Positions 27,047 to 35,618 of a stretch of DNA of 64,000 bases are shown here, one piece after another; positions within the stretch are counted from its first letter, which is position 1, and each line of letters begins with the position of its first letter. Position numbers and translations under genes: made by a program. The DNA comes from Anaerolineales bacterium (GTDB taxonomy: Bacteria > Chloroflexota > Anaerolineae > Anaerolineales > Villigracilaceae). The stretch is from contig JAFGCG010000090.1 in NCBI GenBank assembly GCA_016932715.1, positions 48,040-112,039 on the forward strand, in the 5' to 3' direction. A model generated the notes under the pieces. The model was given only the letters and a program-made list of their open reading frames with translations, was not told where the DNA came from and searched no databases.

Positions 27047-29160
27047 GTCTTCAAATCACCATCGATGGGCGTTCGTTATCGGTCGAGAAGGGGCAGACCC
27101 TCCTGCAGGTCGCGCGCGAGAACGGGATCGATATCCCCACGCTGTGTGATTTTCCCGGGCTTCCGAGTCATGGAAGCTGCCGGATGTGCGTGGTCGAGAT
27201 CGAAGGCAGATCCAATACGCCAACCGCCTGTACAACCCTGGCTGAAGATGGGATGGTCGTGCAAACGAACAGCCCGATCGTACAAGCGCAGCGCATCGAA
27301 TTATTGAAGCTGCTGCTGTCGGAACACACCTCGAGCTGCCTGATCTGTACGGAGAAGAGTCACTGCGATGAATGTATGGTGACGCTGCGAAAGGCCGGTG
27401 TGACCACCGGCTGCCGGTCTTGTTCCATGGATGGGGCGTGCGCCCTGCAGGACCTGGTGGAGCGGTTCGGCATAACCGAGATCGGATACCCCGTCCGCTA
27501 CCGCATGCTGCCGGTGCAGAAGCAGGATCCGTTTTTCGACCGGGACTACAACCTGTGCATTCTCTGCGAGCGCTGCGTGCGCGTATGCGAAGAGAATCAT
27601 TTTTCGAGCACACTGACGCTTGCCGGTCGGGGCACGGATGCCATCGTGAGCACGGCGTTTGGGCGTACTCACATCGAGGCCGGCTGCAGCTTCTGCGGCG
27701 CCTGCGTGGAAGTTTGTCCGACCGGGACTCTCTCGGAAAAGACCCGCAAATGGGATGGAAAACCGGAACGTGAAGTCTCCACGACCTGCCCGCTGTGCAG
27801 CCTCGGCTGTCAGATCGATCTGCTGGTGAAAAATGACATGGTCATTGGAAGTCTGCCTGCCCATGCCAGCGGATCCGACATGTTGTGCGTCAAAGGTCGG
27901 TTTGGGATTACCGAGCTGGTCAATCATCCAACGCGGCTGGGACATCCCATCGCTGTGAATCGCGAGGGCAGCTTGCCCGTCTCGTGGGAACAAGCTATCG
28001 AGGCTGCTGCCGAAAAGATATCCTCCTGCGCACCCGGAAAATACGGGATGCTCATCTCTGCCGATTGCAGCAATGAGACCTTGTATGTCGCTCGGAAATT
28101 CGTCCGGGAAGCTGCCCGCTCGAATCATCTGCGAACGTCTTCCACGGCTTTGTATGGAGACGGCTTGCCTGTGCTCCAACGCTTATACGGTTTAGCCCAA
28201 CCGCTTTCTGTTTTATCCGAAGCCGATATCATCCTCTGCCTGGGCTTTGATGGAACGTATGCCCAATCGGTGGTCGATGTCGGACTCCACCGGGCGAAGA
28301 AACATGGAGCAAAGCTCGTCACGCTCAACGCCAATGAACACAGTTTGAGCAAAGCCGCTGATGAATGGCTGCGACCCGAGCCTGGCGAGGAAGCGGATGT
28401 TATTGAAATGTTGGTTGAGAACACTCGCATGGGAGAACAGCAGAATCGCTTATCGCCTATCGCGAGTCAGGCGCAACGCGTGAGCGATATGCTTCTCAAA
28501 TCGAGGCAGGCAATCATCCTTTTAGGACCAGCATTTTTAACGCACCCGGACAATCTCTTCCTGCTCAAAGCGGTCGAACGATTGGTGGCTCAAACCGCGG
28601 CGCAGCTGATCATCCTCCCGGACTCGGCGAACCTGGCTGGAGCGTTCCGGACGGGGATCATCACGCCTGCGACGACGGCAGGTTTACAGGATCTCGAAGT
28701 CCTGCATCTGGTCGGTGAAACCGTTCCGCCGCACCTGCCGGATCAGCCTTTTATCCTGTACCAGAACATTTATCCACCCAGGCGCGACCTCCCGGCGGGC
28801 CTGATCCTGCCTGCGGCTGCTTTTACCGAGGAAGACGGCACATTCCTCGATCACGCGGGCAGGACCCGGAGCATTCAGCGCGCCGTGCCGGCTCCCGGCG
28901 AGGCGCTTCCCTCCTGGCAGATTCTTTGCCGGATCGCGCGGAAATTGGGCGTCGCGGGCTTCGACTATGAAAACGCAGCCCAGGTCCGGGCTGAGTACGA
29001 AACGACGGGCTTCACCGGCGCTGATTTTGCTATCTCTGTTCCGGGCCTGCTTCAACCCGGGCTGGATGTGTTTCAGTGGGTCCGGCGTGAAGATCATGCC
29101 TACATGGGCTTTCCACTGGGAACATTGGTGGCAGGTTTTCGACGGTTATATCCGGAGTGA
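27043..29160 (+). CDS. NuoG/formate-dehydrogenase-like Fe-S and molybdopterin-fold subunit
   Basis: [2Fe-2S] CDFPGLPSHGSCRMC; CILCERCVRVC; CSFCGACVEVCP; CPLCSLGCQIDLL...LCVKGRFG. Confidence 0.88.
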   Translation: MSLQITIDGRSLSVEKGQTLLQVARENGIDIPTLCDFPGLPSHGSCRMCVVEIEGRSNTPTACTTLAEDGMVVQTNSPIVQAQRIELLKLLLSEHTSSCLICTEKSHCDECMVTLRKAGVTTGCRSCSMDGACALQDLVERFGITEIGYPVRYRMLPVQKQDPFFDRDYNLCILCERCVRVCEENHFSSTLTLAGRGTDAIVSTAFGRTHIEAGCSFCGACVEVCPTGTLSEKTRKWDGKPEREVSTTCPLCSLGCQIDLLVKNDMVIGSLPAHASGSDMLCVKGRFGITELVNHPTRLGHPIAVNREGSLPVSWEQAIEAAAEKISSCAPGKYGMLISADCSNETLYVARKFVREAARSNHLRTSSTALYGDGLPVLQRLYGLAQPLSVLSEADIILCLGFDGTYAQSVVDVGLHRAKKHGAKLVTLNANEHSLSKAADEWLRPEPGEEADVIEMLVENTRMGEQQNRLSPIASQAQRVSDMLLKSRQAIILLGPAFLTHPDNLFLLKAVERLVAQTAAQLIILPDSANLAGAFRTGIITPATTAGLQDLEVLHLVGETVPPHLPDQPFILYQNIYPPRRDLPAGLILPAAAFTEEDGTFLDHAGRTRSIQRAVPAPGEALPSWQILCRIARKLGVAGFDYENAAQVRAEYETTGFTGADFAISVPGLLQPGLDVFQWVRREDHAYMGFPLGTLVAGFRRLYPE

Positions 29161-29174
29161 GACAGGATTAGCGT

Positions 29175-29996
29175 ATGGTAAAAATTCTTGAGAATAAGAT
29201 GATCGTCCCGAACATCTGCACGATAACGGTATTTGCCCCAGAAATCGCCGGCTCTGTCAAAGCGGGCCAATTCGCGATCCTGCGAGTCGACGAAGATGGC
29301 GAGCGAATTCCTCTGACGGTTTCCGATTGGGATGCGGAGCGCGGGACGATTACGATGGTGTACGTGATGGTCGGGAAGACTACGCAGAAGCTGGCGACCC
29401 TCACGACGAACGATACTCTGGCAACGGTGGTAGGACCTCTCGGCAACCCCATGGAGATTGACCTGTTCGGGAAGGTGATCTGCATTGGCGGCTGCTATGG
29501 CAATGCGAGCATCTATCCGATTGCCAGAGCGCTCAAGGAGAAGGGCAATCGCGTGACGTCCATTATCGAAGGGCGCAGTTCCTATATGCTGTACTGGCAG
29601 GAGAAGCTCAAAACCGTCAGCGATCAACTGATCGTCATTACCCGGGATGGTTCTCAGGGGAAAGCCGGTCATATTGGAAACCTGAAATCCATCCTTGCTG
29701 CCGGCACACCGCCGGACCGTGTCATCGTCAACGGCTGCAATTATTTGATGATGCGCGCTGCCCAGGAGACCCTTCCGTTCAAGATCAAAACGATCGTCAG
29801 CCTGAATACCTTGATGATCGATGGGACGGGGATGTGCGGTGTATGCCGCGTGACTGTGAACTCGTCCACGAAATTCGCGTGCGTGGACGGGCCTCATTTC
29901 GATGCTCACGAGGTCGATTGGGACGAGCTGGCTCAACGTAGGAAAGCGTACCTGTCCGAGGAAGTGCAGACGCTGCGCTCCAGTATGGCTCAGTGA
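29175..29996 (+). CDS. Ferredoxin-NADP+ reductase subunit alpha-like (NfnA/SudB family)
   Basis: KAGQFAILRVDEDGERIPLTVSDWD; C-term MIDGTGMCGVCRVTVN...FACVDGPHFDAHEVDWDEL. Confidence 0.9.
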   Translation: MVKILENKMIVPNICTITVFAPEIAGSVKAGQFAILRVDEDGERIPLTVSDWDAERGTITMVYVMVGKTTQKLATLTTNDTLATVVGPLGNPMEIDLFGKVICIGGCYGNASIYPIARALKEKGNRVTSIIEGRSSYMLYWQEKLKTVSDQLIVITRDGSQGKAGHIGNLKSILAAGTPPDRVIVNGCNYLMMRAAQETLPFKIKTIVSLNTLMIDGTGMCGVCRVTVNSSTKFACVDGPHFDAHEVDWDELAQRRKAYLSEEVQTLRSSMAQ

Positions 29997-30021
29997 TTGA
30001 AGTCCAGATAATCAGTTTTCA

Positions 30022-30084
30022 GCCACGGATTTTCGCGGAGGAATCTTTCAAGGAAATCAGTGCAAATCGGTGCCAATCCGTGGC
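30022..30084. repeat. Intergenic inverted array, about 9-bp period
   Basis: GCCACGGATT TTCGCGGAG ... AAATCAGTGCAAATCGGTGCC AATCCGTGGC. Confidence 0.65.
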
Positions 30085-30119
30085 AAAAAAGAATCGAGAT
30101 CGTTTTAGGAAAAGATTGC

Positions 30120-31526
30120 ATGTCAGAAGAACCGAAACCGAAACCAAAAATCGATTTGAACCGCAGGGAGATGCCGAAGCAGGAGGAGCACGTCCGCAGC
30201 CACAACTTCCTCGAGGTTGCCCTGGGCTATACCGCCGAACTGGCGATGGCGGAAGCCCGGCGCTGTCTGCAATGTAAAAAACCCTTTTGCATTGCGGACT
30301 GTCCCGTGCAGATCAAGATCCCCGAGTTTATCCAGGCAATCGCCGACGGTGATTTTGCTGCCGGGGTCCGCATCCTGAAGGAGAGGAATTCACTCCCTTC
30401 GGTCTGCGGGCGGGTCTGCCCCCAGGAGGAACAGTGCGAGAAGCACTGCGCCCTGACAAAACGGGGCGGCACGATCGCCGTTGGGCGTTTGGAACGCTTT
30501 TTAGGCGATTGGGAGGCAGCCCAGCCTGAGATGGCGCTTCCCGAACTGTCCTCCCCAACCGGCAAAAAGGTTGCCATCATTGGAGGCGGACCCGCTGGGT
30601 TGACCGCTGCTGCCGACCTGATCAAAGCCGGGCATCAGGTCGTCATCTACGAGGCGCTGCACAAGATGGGCGGCGTGCTCTACTACGGCATCCCGGAATT
30701 CCGTCTGCCGAAAGCGATCGTGGACCGGGAGGTGGATTACCTCCGCCGCCTGGGAGTCGAAATGCACACCGATTTCGTGGTGGGCAAGACCCGCTCGATG
30801 GATTCCATCCTGGAGGAATTCGACGCCGTCTTCGTTGCTACGGGCGCCGGGCTGCCCTGGTTCATGGAAATGTCGGGGAATAATTTCAACGGCGTATATT
30901 CAGCCAACGAATATCTGACCCGCATCAATTTGATGAAAGGCTATGCCTATCCTAAAAATGATACGCCGATCAAGCGCCATCGAAAAGTAGCCGTCCTGGG
31001 CGGCGGAAACGTCGCCATGGATTGCGCCCGCACAGCCCTGCGTCTGGGGGCTGAGGCAACCATCGTCTATCGCCGCTCACGCACAGAGCTGCCGGCGCGT
31101 CTGGAGGAGATCGAAAATGCGGAAGAGGAAGGCGTCAAATTCCATTACCTGACCCTGCCGGTCAGGACCATTGGTGACGACCGTTTCAATGTCACCGCGC
31201 TGGAGTGCCTGAAGATGGAGTTAGGCGAACCGGATGCTTCGGGCCGGCGCAGCCCGGTGCCGATCCCGGGGTCCGAATTCATCCTCCCGTTCGACTCTGT
31301 CATCCATGCCATCGGCAACAGTCCCAACCCGTTGATCCCCCAAACAACACCCGGGCTGACGATCGGCAGGAAAGGGAACATCGTCATCGACAGCGAAACG
31401 GGCAAGACGTCCAAAGAGCGGGTCTGGGCGGGCGGCGATATCGCCACCGGCGCAGCCACCGTGATCAGCGCGATGGGCGCGGCGAGGAAAGCCGCTTCCT
31501 CCATCCATGAATTTCTTATGTCCTGA
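30120..31526 (+). CDS. Glutamate synthase small chain-like NADPH oxidoreductase (NfnB/SudA family)
   Basis: RCLQCKKPFCIADCPVQIKIPEFI...SVCGRVCPQEEQCEKHC...VAIIGGGPAGLTAAADL; ORF-track start at 30060 reads through the repeat. Confidence 0.9.
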   Translation: MSEEPKPKPKIDLNRREMPKQEEHVRSHNFLEVALGYTAELAMAEARRCLQCKKPFCIADCPVQIKIPEFIQAIADGDFAAGVRILKERNSLPSVCGRVCPQEEQCEKHCALTKRGGTIAVGRLERFLGDWEAAQPEMALPELSSPTGKKVAIIGGGPAGLTAAADLIKAGHQVVIYEALHKMGGVLYYGIPEFRLPKAIVDREVDYLRRLGVEMHTDFVVGKTRSMDSILEEFDAVFVATGAGLPWFMEMSGNNFNGVYSANEYLTRINLMKGYAYPKNDTPIKRHRKVAVLGGGNVAMDCARTALRLGAEATIVYRRSRTELPARLEEIENAEEEGVKFHYLTLPVRTIGDDRFNVTALECLKMELGEPDASGRRSPVPIPGSEFILPFDSVIHAIGNSPNPLIPQTTPGLTIGRKGNIVIDSETGKTSKERVWAGGDIATGAATVISAMGAARKAASSIHEFLMS

Positions 31527-31537
31527 AAGGCGGTCAT

Positions 31538-31747
31538 ATGCCATACATAATCGTAGTTGCGAAGTGTATCGGGTGTGGATCCTGTGTTCATTTTTGTACG
31601 TGTGGGGCAATCGATTATCTCGGTGAGGTCTGTGTAATCGATCAGACCAAATGCGATCCATCCTGCGGCGGCAAGTGCATCGAGTACTGCCCCATCGATG
31701 ACACCATCATTGAGGTGAAACAGGAAATCAAACCAGTCGAGCTGTAG
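31538..31747 (+). CDS. 2[4Fe-4S] ferredoxin
   Basis: MPYIIVVAKCIGCGSCVHFCTCGAI...CGGKCIEYCPIDDTI. Confidence 0.85.
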   Translation: MPYIIVVAKCIGCGSCVHFCTCGAIDYLGEVCVIDQTKCDPSCGGKCIEYCPIDDTIIEVKQEIKPVEL

Positions 31748-31780
31748 GGAGACGTCAACCACGAAACGGAAATATTGGAA

Positions 31781-32563
31781 TTAAGCCAGCTCTTCCAGCC
31801 AGCGCAGCGTCTCGCCGGGAGAATCAAAAAGGAAATCGGCTTCTGTCGGCTGCGCGGCCTGGGATGGCTGCAGGACTTTGAGCGCGACTCCCCTATGCGC
31901 GTGGATTACACGAAAAGCTTCTTCATCCTTATCATCATCTCCAATATACAGCAGCCGCGCGTCCGGAAAGGGATACCGGCTCAATAGATGGGCGACCGCT
32001 TCCTTTTTGCTTGCCAGCCATGGAGCAATTTCCAAAAATTTATGACCGCCCAGAATACGAAAGCGATTGGCAGGGCGCGTTTCGTCGATCTTCTGCCGTG
32101 CCAGCGCGAGGGCTTCTTCCGCCTGCTCATCGTCGGCGAAGCGGGCGTGCAGTGCAAGCGTCCAGCCTTTGTCCTCCAGAAAGAAACCTTTTCGTCCGCG
32201 GATGATCTGTGCCCATTGCGGCTTGATCTTTTCCAGCACCGGCCGGACGGCGGCAAACTCAACAGACTGAACGATCTCACCAGTCGGCGTCAGGTATTCG
32301 ATGCCATACGTGCCAGCCAGGAAAATGCCTGAGACCGGCAGCAGAAGACGGATATGTTCCAGCCTGCGCCCGCTGAGGACCGTCACGCGGATGGCCGGTT
32401 TGCGGCTAAGCCGTTCGAGCAATCCAATGATTTCGGGGTTTGGCTCAATCTCATCAGGTGTGGGAGCAAAGTCTGCGAGTGTGCCATCGTAATCCAGGAA
32501 TAGCCACAGGCGCTCGGCCTCCCGAGCCCACTTTGTAAGGTCCGCTTTGCTTGTGAACTTTAT
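31781..32563 (-). CDS. otsB: Trehalose-6-phosphate phosphatase (HAD family); start codon uncertain, possibly ATA at 32563
   Basis: In-frame extension upstream of the called TTG encodes LWLFLDYDGTLADFAPTPDEI; C-term LLYIGDDDKDEEAF. Confidence 0.82.
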   Translation of the reverse strand: MKFTSKADLTKWAREAERLWLFLDYDGTLADFAPTPDEIEPNPEIIGLLERLSRKPAIRVTVLSGRRLEHIRLLLPVSGIFLAGTYGIEYLTPTGEIVQSVEFAAVRPVLEKIKPQWAQIIRGRKGFFLEDKGWTLALHARFADDEQAEEALALARQKIDETRPANRFRILGGHKFLEIAPWLASKKEAVAHLLSRYPFPDARLLYIGDDDKDEEAFRVIHAHRGVALKVLQPSQAAQPTEADFLFDSPGETLRWLEELA

Positions 32564-33828
32564 GGCGCACCTCGATTCAATAGCGGCAGAATGTCATGCC
32601 GGAATATGCTCTGCCAGGTAAGATTTTGCCGGATGTGCCGGCGCAGGCGCAGAACGGAACTGTTTTCCGCCCATTGGAGGATCAAGCCGGCAATTTGCTC
32701 CGGGTCAGCTTCCGGGGAAAACCTGATCACCTCGTGCCGGCCGATCTCATTTGCGGCTGGTACAGTATCTGCGCAGAAAATCGGAATGCCAACCAGTCCG
32801 GCCTCCAGAACGGGCATGCCAAAGCCCTCGCGATGGCTGGGCATGAAGAGCGCATCGCTCACGCGCAGAAGTTCTGCCACCACGGGCATGTCGATGGCAA
32901 ATGATTCGGCGGGATTGGGACCTGACTCATAGACAAAGCGCATCTCCTGCTGTACTCCCAATCCCGCGCGCAGCTTCAGCAGATCTCGAAAGTATTCCAT
33001 GTTCCTCTCATCGTGAGGATCGGGAGGACCGGTCACGACAAGCCTTGGGTGAATGCCTTTCTCTTTTACTGCTGCCAGGACGTGTAGAGCCAGTTCCATA
33101 TTCTTGGCTTGTGTGACACGTACAGGCATGAGGAGGTTGAGGTCGCTGTCCCAAAGATCCAGCCGGTTGATCAGAGCCAGGCCCACGTCGGAAAGAGCGA
33201 GCAGTGTGCGCGAGTCTACACCATTGTAGATGATCCGGATCTGTTCAGGCGAACACCCGAACATGCCGGCTGCTTCGCGCTGTCTTTCCTGCGATATGGT
33301 TACATAGGTGATGTCGGAATGATGGGTGCGGAGCAAATCCCACGGGTAGCCCGGATGAACTTTCGAACGGGAATTCGGACTTGTCCATGTGAGATCGTGA
33401 CACCAGGCAACGCAGTGTGGGATCGCGCCCTGGTCGAGCAGACGGAAAAGCCCGGCGGTCAATGGAAGATTGAAGTGTTTGGTGAATACATTGTGTACGA
33501 TGAGAAGATCCATGGAAGCCAGGATGGGAGCGAGTTTCCCCGCGACCTGTGTGACCATCTGCTCAAAATTCGGCGGGACGATGCCTCGGTCCAGTTCACG
33601 ACTCATCTCCAGGATTTGAGGATGCTGGCTATCCAGCTCAGGGATAGGGATGAAGTCTGCTCCGATGGGCAGCGCCTCGCTGTGGCCTCTGCCTCCCAGG
33701 ATGGCTGTGGGATATCCCGCTTCGATGAACAAGTGCGCGTGCGCGAGAATCACATTCTCCACGCCGCCGATCACCGGAGGAGCCGAATAATGCAGTACAG
33801 CAACTCTATGTGAAAGTTTCGGCATCAT
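32560..33828 (-). CDS. GT4-family glycosyltransferase
   Basis: MMPKLSHRVAVLHYSAPPVIGGVENVILAHAHLF...PSHREGFGMPVLEAGLVGIPIFCAD; ATGA overlap with otsA. Confidence 0.85.
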   Translation of the reverse strand: MMPKLSHRVAVLHYSAPPVIGGVENVILAHAHLFIEAGYPTAILGGRGHSEALPIGADFIPIPELDSQHPQILEMSRELDRGIVPPNFEQMVTQVAGKLAPILASMDLLIVHNVFTKHFNLPLTAGLFRLLDQGAIPHCVAWCHDLTWTSPNSRSKVHPGYPWDLLRTHHSDITYVTISQERQREAAGMFGCSPEQIRIIYNGVDSRTLLALSDVGLALINRLDLWDSDLNLLMPVRVTQAKNMELALHVLAAVKEKGIHPRLVVTGPPDPHDERNMEYFRDLLKLRAGLGVQQEMRFVYESGPNPAESFAIDMPVVAELLRVSDALFMPSHREGFGMPVLEAGLVGIPIFCADTVPAANEIGRHEVIRFSPEADPEQIAGLILQWAENSSVLRLRRHIRQNLTWQSIFRHDILPLLNRGAP

Positions 33829-35375
33829 AGTCGCAACCTGATGATCATCCTCAGTTGCTGGCGCAGCCAATCGACGATATCCTGATTCTCGATCAGGGAA
33901 CGCAGGCGCTGAGCTTTTTCGCGTCGTTCTTCTGCCGGCATGATCAGCGCCTGATGCATCGCCTCGGCTGTGCCATAGACATCCAGAGGGGCAATGACCA
34001 GGACCCCCGGCTCGAGCTGCTGGTAGGCGCCTGTCCGTTCGGACAGGACCAGCACGCCATCCCGGCGATTGACGATCGGTCCTTCCTTGGCGACCAGATT
34101 CATGCCGTCGGCAATGGAATTTACCAGCAGCAAATCGTAGATCTGCAGGGCTGCCACAGCGCGCGGATAGTTCTCGTCCACCAAGATGCGGATCGGCTCC
34201 CAATCATTGCCGCCGTATTTGGCATTTATCCTTCCGGCGATGCCCATGACTTCATCCAGATAACTTCCATATTCGCTTACCCCCAGGCGGGAAGGCACAA
34301 GCAGCGCTACGAACTTAACGTTGCCGCGATGTTCGGGGTAAAGTTCGAGCATTTCACCGAATGCCTGGAAGCCGCGGACAATGTTCTTGCTCGGCTCGAT
34401 GCGGTCGATGCGCAGCAGGATCTGCCAGTCGCCATGCGACTGTAACAGCTGCTCGCGATACGAGTTCACTTCCTCCGTTTCAGCCAATTGCCTGAGACCG
34501 TTCACATCGATCGAAATCGGGAAGTCCTGGATGTAGGTGGAGTGGTTGCGAAACCAGACCCTGCCTTGTCTGTAATTGACATGCGCGCCCGGCAAATGAG
34601 ATTCACATGTCCGGATGAAATTCAGCCCATCCTCACGCGTCTGGAAACCGAGCAGGTCCACAGCGCATAATCCTTCCAGGATGGCCCGCCGCATTTTTAC
34701 CGGCAGGAAGCCCCAATCCTCCGCGCCGGGCCAGGGGATGTGCACAAAATGCGTGAGGGTATATCTGGCTTTGGGACGGAATTTGTACCGAATGAAATTA
34801 GGCGCCAGATAAAGGTGATAATCCTGCAGCATGACCAGGGCCGATTGCGGCGTATTCGTGCTCTGTTGCGCACTCGCGATCTGCCGGGCAATCGCTTCTG
34901 CAAAAAGCATATTGACAGCTACATACCCATTTTCCCAATGGTCCCAAACTGCCTGATCGATGGTGGGCTCCCGGAAAATGTCCCACATCGAATGTTGCAG
35001 GAACCACAGCAATGGATTGGCAATCACGTGATAATAGCCTTCATAGGATTCCTCTGAGGGTGTCAGAAATTGCATCCAGACTTGTGCGTCGCTTTCTCCA
35101 AGCGGTACGACTCCTCTCCCCCAGGCGTTATCCTCCGGCGTTTGGGCACAGGCAATCCAGCGCGCTTCAGCATGCTGGATCACTCCGGCAAGCGCGGTCA
35201 CCAAGCCTCCACTGCCCCGCTGATATTCCAGGTCGCCGCTTTCATTTTTGTGGAGGCTGACCGGTCCGCGATTGGAAGCGATGATCAATGTCTTTTGCGC
35301 CAGGAGATTTTGAATCAGAGAATCGGGATCTTCATCATCGCTGGCTGCATTGGCAGGCTGGAGATTCGGTTTCAT
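33825..35375 (-). CDS. otsA: Trehalose-6-phosphate synthase (GT20)
   Basis: LIIASNRGPVSLHKNESGDLEYQRGSGGLVTAL...HFVHIPWPGAEDWGFLP...SIADGMNLVAKEG. Confidence 0.9.
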   Translation of the reverse strand: MKPNLQPANAASDDEDPDSLIQNLLAQKTLIIASNRGPVSLHKNESGDLEYQRGSGGLVTALAGVIQHAEARWIACAQTPEDNAWGRGVVPLGESDAQVWMQFLTPSEESYEGYYHVIANPLLWFLQHSMWDIFREPTIDQAVWDHWENGYVAVNMLFAEAIARQIASAQQSTNTPQSALVMLQDYHLYLAPNFIRYKFRPKARYTLTHFVHIPWPGAEDWGFLPVKMRRAILEGLCAVDLLGFQTREDGLNFIRTCESHLPGAHVNYRQGRVWFRNHSTYIQDFPISIDVNGLRQLAETEEVNSYREQLLQSHGDWQILLRIDRIEPSKNIVRGFQAFGEMLELYPEHRGNVKFVALLVPSRLGVSEYGSYLDEVMGIAGRINAKYGGNDWEPIRILVDENYPRAVAALQIYDLLLVNSIADGMNLVAKEGPIVNRRDGVLVLSERTGAYQQLEPGVLVIAPLDVYGTAEAMHQALIMPAEERREKAQRLRSLIENQDIVDWLRQQLRMIIRLRL

Positions 35376-35618
35376 ATCTCCCGTTCCTCCATGCGGCGCT
35401 TCCATGATCCAACCGGGAAAATATTGATTGACACGGGTCGAGAGCCCGGCACGGCTGGGCAGACCCGTATTCCGATCGTTATTTTTCTGTTCATGTTCCT
35501 CCTAAAGATGTTCGATCAGGGAGGGGATGTGATATGACGGCAGTGACGCTCCCTCCTCAGCAGAAGCCAGGGTAAACCGGGCAACCTGACATCACAGTAA
35601 TTCTACCCGCTTTCAACG

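Noticed and set aside
27043-29160. Formate dehydrogenase catalytic subunit
   Set aside because: No Cys/Sec Mo ligand found at the expected place and shorter than typical FdhA; NuoG-like call preferred.
33829-34203. N-terminal extension of the GT4 ORF into otsA
   Set aside because: The extension overlaps otsA in another frame; a good ATG start exists at 33828 with an ATGA overlap.
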